64,000 bases of DNA, from assembly GCA_031216445.1 (NCBI GenBank), contig CM062218.1, positions 23,096,001-23,160,000 on the forward strand, given 5' to 3'. A program made the translations under genes and the position numbers. The notes beneath the pieces are model-generated. The model saw nothing but the letters and a program-made list of their open reading frames with translations, was not told where the DNA came from and did no database searches. Below, piece after piece: positions 59,362 to 64,000 of the stretch. How positions within the stretch are numbered: position 1 is the stretch's first letter; every line of letters begins with the position of its first letter. Source of the DNA: Lateolabrax maculatus (Eukaryota; Chordata; Actinopteri; Acropomatiformes; Lateolabracidae).

Positions 59362-62300
59362 CTTGGCCAATAAATAAATACAATAAATCCTTAAAACAAG
59401 TGTTTCAATAAATTTTACGTCTCCAGAAATAAAATCCAGAATAGAATTCCGCTTCCCCGCTGGAATAGATGATCGCCCAACAGCAGGTCCAACCTGGAAA
59501 GAACGGAGCGTCATGCGTCAAGTACAAAAAATCCACTGGGAGAACAGAGGAAGCTACACATCAAGCCTTCATCATAAAAGCATGTCATTTGTCACTGTAG
59601 AAGTGACAGTTGACTACTTGACTTTAAATAATACAGCAGACTGGGCTGTGGCTACCACTGAATACACTTGGTCATGGCCTCAGCATTTTGGGGGAGAATC
59701 TGGGAGTTTTAGCAACCTGGGTGTACACATTCTGAAACACTAACTCATTATGAATAAATGAGTTGGTATTCATCCACCTGAATGTACTCCTGGTTGCATG
59801 GTGAAGACATTCAAACAGCATTCACACTTTCAGCAGGGAAGAAAACGTTCCGTAATCTTATAATATTTCTCCAGTAAGTTTCCTGGAAAAAACTATTTAA
59901 GATGGTGCTAATTATGGGGAAAATAGTTCTCACTATGTCCAGTGGGACTTAACTTATGCTGCACAACACAAAGTGCTTCTCATTAAATGACAAATGAATT
60001 GATCAGTAAACATGTCATTATAAAAAATACTGTTATAACAAAACAAACAAACAAAAAAAAAAACAGTTAAAGCATATATAGAAAAGAGGTTATGGGCACT
60101 CATTCTTATAAGAAGAATTGCTTATATTTGATTTCACACTTTGGATGAGACATTTGGTGAAATGTTGACATTCTATTATTATTAAGCCCAGTAGATCGAG
60201 TAGATGATTTATCTGTTTCAAACGGGCTGTACAGAAGAGGAAGAAAAATATTTCATTATAAAGCAATATTTTCTTGTTATAAAAAGACATGGAGCAGATT
60301 ACTTTACTCATGGTGGCATCAATATGCATTTACTATCAATTACTCAAATATAAGTAGAATTCAAAAATCTGAGCCATTGATGTTTCTAAGGTGACATTGT
60401 GATAACCTATTTTGAGTGATTTATCTCATTAATTAAATGACTAATGCTTATTAATTATCGGTTTAACTGATGTAAATACTGGCATCAATGATATGAAATG
60501 CAGGATCTTTCAATTTGTTTAGGTTTTGATGAATTTTCGCCTGAAATTCTATGCTTTTATTTTGAAGACAAATTACATTAAATTCCGGTGTTAGTGTGGG
60601 CTGTTTAACTTGACGCCTGCTTGGCGTATGACTCAGTGAGGGAGGGGCTCCAAGGCATCCAGGCCGCTGATTGGCTACACAGAAGTCCTGTTATTTCCTC
60701 TGAAAATATTCCAGAAAGAATGTGGATCAGTGGCCGTCCGTGCGCGTGCACAACCAGGCAGCTATTACCACAACTACTGTGATGTGCTTATTTCTGTGCG
60801 GATCAAACTGAGTCCTCCTGTCTCATGTTACTCTCACAGTTCATTCATTATGCTCGAAGAGAACGCCATTGTTTCTGGGTCACACAAGGACTCTTCGCGC
60901 GCGCGCAAACACGCACGCACACCACGCATACGCACACGCAAACACACACGCAAAACAAATCTAGACTGACTATCACAAAAACATTAAAGATAAGTGAGAG
61001 ACTTATTGTCATCCATCTGTATACAGTGCAGTGCAGGTCAGAGGAACAAAAGCAAAACAACAAAACCAGGTATAGAGTACAAACAAGATACAAACAGGTA
61101 CAACACAAGTTGGTGCAAGTTACAAAGTCAAGTCAAGTCAATTTTATTTGTATAGCGCCAAATCATAACAAAAGATATCTCAAGACGCTTTCACATAGAG
61201 TAGGTCTAGACCATACTCTTTAAAATATTATTTACAGAGACCCAACAGCTCCCACCATGAGCAGCACTTGGCGACAGTGGCGAGGAAAAACTCCCTTTTA
61301 ACAGGGAGGATAGAGGGGGAGAGGGGAGACAGAACAGGAGGAGAGACAACAAATCAGACTAATAATAATAATAACAACTGCAGCAGTGAGTGTGGAGCAG
61401 GAACATGGGGGCAGTAGACGGCCAGCAATCACAGATCCAGAATCTACAGCTCCAGAGGCGGAAATACCTGCAGAAAGTGAGAAGGCGAAAAAACACAGAA
61501 AGCACAAAAACTACCAGGAAGAAGTGGAGTTAGTAACCTGTATTAGTGGCTGCATATTTTGATTGCCTTTGAGTTTAACGTAAGATACATCCTAATCAGG
61601 GGGCCATGTGGGCCACTGTTAAGCATATTACCAAAAAAATCTGTAATTAATCAAATTACCACAGTGTACCTGCCACACAGACAACCGGGGGGCCCGTAAG
61701 GATCTGGGGCCCCAGGGCAGTTGCCTCCTTAACTCAGAACAATCAGAACAATCAGTGCAGTTTGGTATATTTCTGTCTAATGTACATTACAGAAAAAGAC
61801 TGTTGATATGAGACTAGTATACTGTTTCTGGCCCTATTGAAAAGTGCATAATGTGTGTGTGTGTGTGTGTGTGTATGCATAGCATGATGAGATACTTGAT
61901 AATGTGATAAAGTACTGTTCAATTATAATGTACTGCTAACATGATTATAGTAACGTATGCTAGTATGATGTCTGATGCAGTGTAAGCTGTCTTATCAGAA
62001 CAAGCTATGACTATGAAAACATAAAATGCAGCTTATTTGATATTTGTATATATTTTCTATTTTGAAATGCTATCCTAAAATTTTAACAGCACATGCCCAC
62101 TTTATATTTCATTAGTCTGAAGTACCTTGCTATAAAATGTTACCAACAAAAAATATAGTTTTATAATGTAATGTGGAAAATGTAAATTACAAAAAACACT
62201 TAGCAGGACTAACAACTTTTTTGACAAATAATACCAAAATACTTAAAAAAGACCTTTAGGGAAGCACAACAAAGATAACTTTGAAACAGAGAAGCTAAAG

Positions 62301-62749
62301 GTGATGGACATGAGGACAAATGTTAATGACTTTAACAGTCCTAATAACTCATCTGACCAATGTTACAATCTTTAACGTCCTTTCTTCTTTTGAAGAAAAC
62401 AATCATCAGTCTTCAGGTATGTGAATCTCACACAATGTATTTGAGGAGGAAATGCATGATTTTGAATCACCTTTTTGGGCAATTCTATTTTTTCTTATGT
62501 CACTGAGGAAGGTATTCACTGAAATGTTGGTGCTTGTTACTCTTCTGTATAACAAAAGTACAAAGACACAGCAAGTGTGAACGTGTGAACCAGTTTATGT
62601 ATAGCTTTCACAACATCAGCAATATGTTATTTTCATCATCATTAGTCATTATAACCATTGTTGGTGACAATCAAAAAGGTTGCTGTCAAATGCACTCTGT
62701 GAGTATTTCATGCATAGAGAAAAACAGGAGTAAACACATATAAAACCAG
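59362..62749. other. tspan13 5' flank and tspan13-bzw2 intergenic region
   Basis: 59362 to about 59510 is likely tspan13 5'UTR. 60600-60960 is GC/CpG-richer, with an AP-1-like TGACTCAG (60629), a CCAAT box (TGATTGGCT, 60668) and a CG/CA-rich tract (60896-60956), and could be regulatory. A LINE tail lies at 61126-61550 and (TG)n at 61852-61874. The remainder is AT-rich with no gene seen. Confidence 0.5.
61126..61550 (-). mobile_element. 5'-truncated LINE 3' tail
   Basis: It starts AGTCAAGTCAAGTCAATTTT, is collinear with 42044-42530 and lacks about 60 bases after TTTTAACAGG. It ends near ATTAGTGG with no reverse transcriptase. Confidence 0.85.
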
Positions 62750-62755
62750 TTTATT
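62750..62755 (-). terminator. bzw2: bzw2 polyadenylation signal
   Basis: AATAAA on the - strand about 100 bases past the bzw2 stop codon. Confidence 0.7.
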
Positions 62756-62851
62756 CATAAAAACATGAGAGTTTTGGTTGTGGATAACTAGCTGCTGCGC
62801 TGTCATTCAGGCCACAGGATGCAGACTACAGGAACTCCTGCTGCTCCTCCT

Positions 62852-64000
62852 CTAGCCCTCCTCCCCCTCTGACTCTGACTCTGTGGAAGAAGGAAGAAAA
62901 GAAAGCATGAGATGAACGCTCCATCTGCTGGTTACCTTGAGAATTACAGCTACATCACTCTAAATAAGAGCCTATATGTATGGTTTTCTGCCAGGAAAAT
63001 AAATACATAGATGATAAAATAATTAGTAGTAGTAAAAATAACATTTCGCATTAGTCTCTTGTTGTAAGTCTAAATGATATAACTAATTATGAGACACTAT
63101 CACAACTGTGATTATAACTGGAAAAACTAAGACAATTATTTAATAATAGTCTTAAAGTCTTTATTATGAGATGTCATCATTTTGACTTATTTTACTTATG
63201 TCATTGTTTTGACCATCATGATAAGATTAATACGTCTTTTTGAGTCATGTAATTATAATATACTATCTTCTACTAAGTCATACAGTAGTTATGAACTACC
63301 TATAACAATACATGTTTATTATTCATACATGAGGATAGCAGAGAACTGTACATACATTTTATACAATGTGTTTCACAGAACGAAATATCCCAAATGATAT
63401 GCTTTAAGAAAAAAAATGTTAGGTGCGTAATTGCAAAATGCTAGTTTTGTACTCATGAAAAAATCCAAATTTGTATTCCTCCTTTAATTAATAAAGATAG
63501 TCAGACATTTCTTTTACACATCCCCTTAGTCAATAAACTATATAATTGTGCAGTTATTATCAATTTACCATAAAAATGCAAATTACATCCTATTTTTGAC
63601 TAAATATGTTCCACGAACATGCATGTCTGGTTGCAGTATTAATAAAATTCTGGGGGGCATGAAATAAAAGAAGTAATATTGTTATTGCCTTCTTCAGCAT
63701 TCTGGAGCCAGTCAACAAACTTCTTCATTTGTTCCAAGAAGACACTCTTCCCTTTGGCAGCATGGGCATCTTTGTACCACTTCAAGATGGCCTCCTCACT
63801 CAGGACATCAGCTGAGTTTAGAGAGAAAAACATTCAGTACTGGACTTCTAATGGACACCAAAGACAACACATCTGGAAAGAAACAACTGGAAGATAAAAT
63901 AAGGACTAAAAGCAAGAGGATACAATTGACAGACTTCATGCAGTATAAATGTGTGAGACCTTTGTAGAAGAGCACCACTATCTTAGCAAAGGACTTCATG
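62852..64000 (-). CDS. bzw2: BZW2 / eIF5-mimic protein, C-terminal exons (partial)
   Basis: BZW proteins (5MPs) are eIF5 mimics whose C-terminal W2 HEAT domain binds eIF2 and eIF3 to restrain initiation (known). Visible exons in transcript order: 64000-63960 (cut by the window edge), 63811-63689, 62880-62852 (TAG at 62854-62852). They encode MKSFAKIVVLFYK, then ADVLSEEAILKWYKDAHAAKGK through VFLEQMKKFVDWLQNAEE, then the acidic tail ESESEGEEG. The W2 domain ends with these acidic/aromatic residues. The intron 63688-62881 begins GAAG|GCAATA, a GC donor, not GT. The paralogue bzw1 is possible from sequence alone, but linkage to tspan13 and agr2 favours bzw2. Confidence 0.9.
62881..63688. other. 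bzw2 last intron (GC-AG)
   Basis: AT-rich sequence bounded by a GC donor (63688-63687) and an AG acceptor (62882-62881). I see no other feature in it. Confidence 0.7.

Noticed and set aside
1..64000. CRISPR arrays, operons, bacterial mobile elements, tRNA or rRNA genes
   Set aside because: The window is vertebrate nuclear DNA. Regular repeats seen are microsatellites or transposons, and I recognised no tRNA or rRNA.

Overview
The window is vertebrate nuclear DNA, almost certainly from a teleost fish. Genes are split into many short exons with GT-AG introns. The encoded proteins match vertebrate families, and the intergenic space is filled with fish-type repeats (LINE fragments, hAT-like and other MITEs, Gypsy remnants, CA and ACTC microsatellites). 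I rebuilt six protein-coding genes by hand from splice sites and reading-frame continuity; no tools were run.

Layout, left to right: (1) 1295-13871, + strand: 19 coding exons of abcf1, a ribosome-associated ABC-F ATPase, with its N-terminus off the left edge. (2) 14287-17138, - strand: complete mrps18b, a mitochondrial small-subunit ribosomal protein, tail-to-tail with abcf1. (3) 17139-17700: a shared divergent promoter with YY1-like cores, a CRE-like inverted repeat and a TATA box. (4) About 17700-28100, + strand: complete ppp1r10 (PNUTS), with a long 5'UTR intron that carries repeated small stem-loops. (5) 28100-35290: gene-free and repeat-rich. (6) About 35293-38680, + strand: complete agr2, a secretory-pathway PDI-like protein. 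(7) 38680-49430: gene-free, a nest of transposons (Gypsy, L2/CR1-type LINE, solo LTRs). (8) 50321-59361, - strand: complete tspan13. (9) 62750-64000, - strand: the last three coding exons of bzw2, which runs off the right edge.

Two ancient linkage groups meet here. abcf1-mrps18b-ppp1r10 is the MHC class I framework block (human 6p21.3). agr2-tspan13-bzw2 is the block found on human 7p21. The junction lies in the repeat-rich 28.1-35.3 kb interval. These are housekeeping or secretory genes and not an operon. The functional couplings the sequence supports are the divergent mrps18b/ppp1r10 promoter and the closely spaced abcf1/mrps18b 3' ends.

I found no clearly novel protein system. The most unexplained signal is a set of regularly spaced stem-loops in the first part of the ppp1r10 5'UTR intron. 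Other points worth a look are a perfect 26-bp palindrome, a GC-AG intron in bzw2, and a perfect 20-bp hairpin inside one of two related LTR-like repeats.
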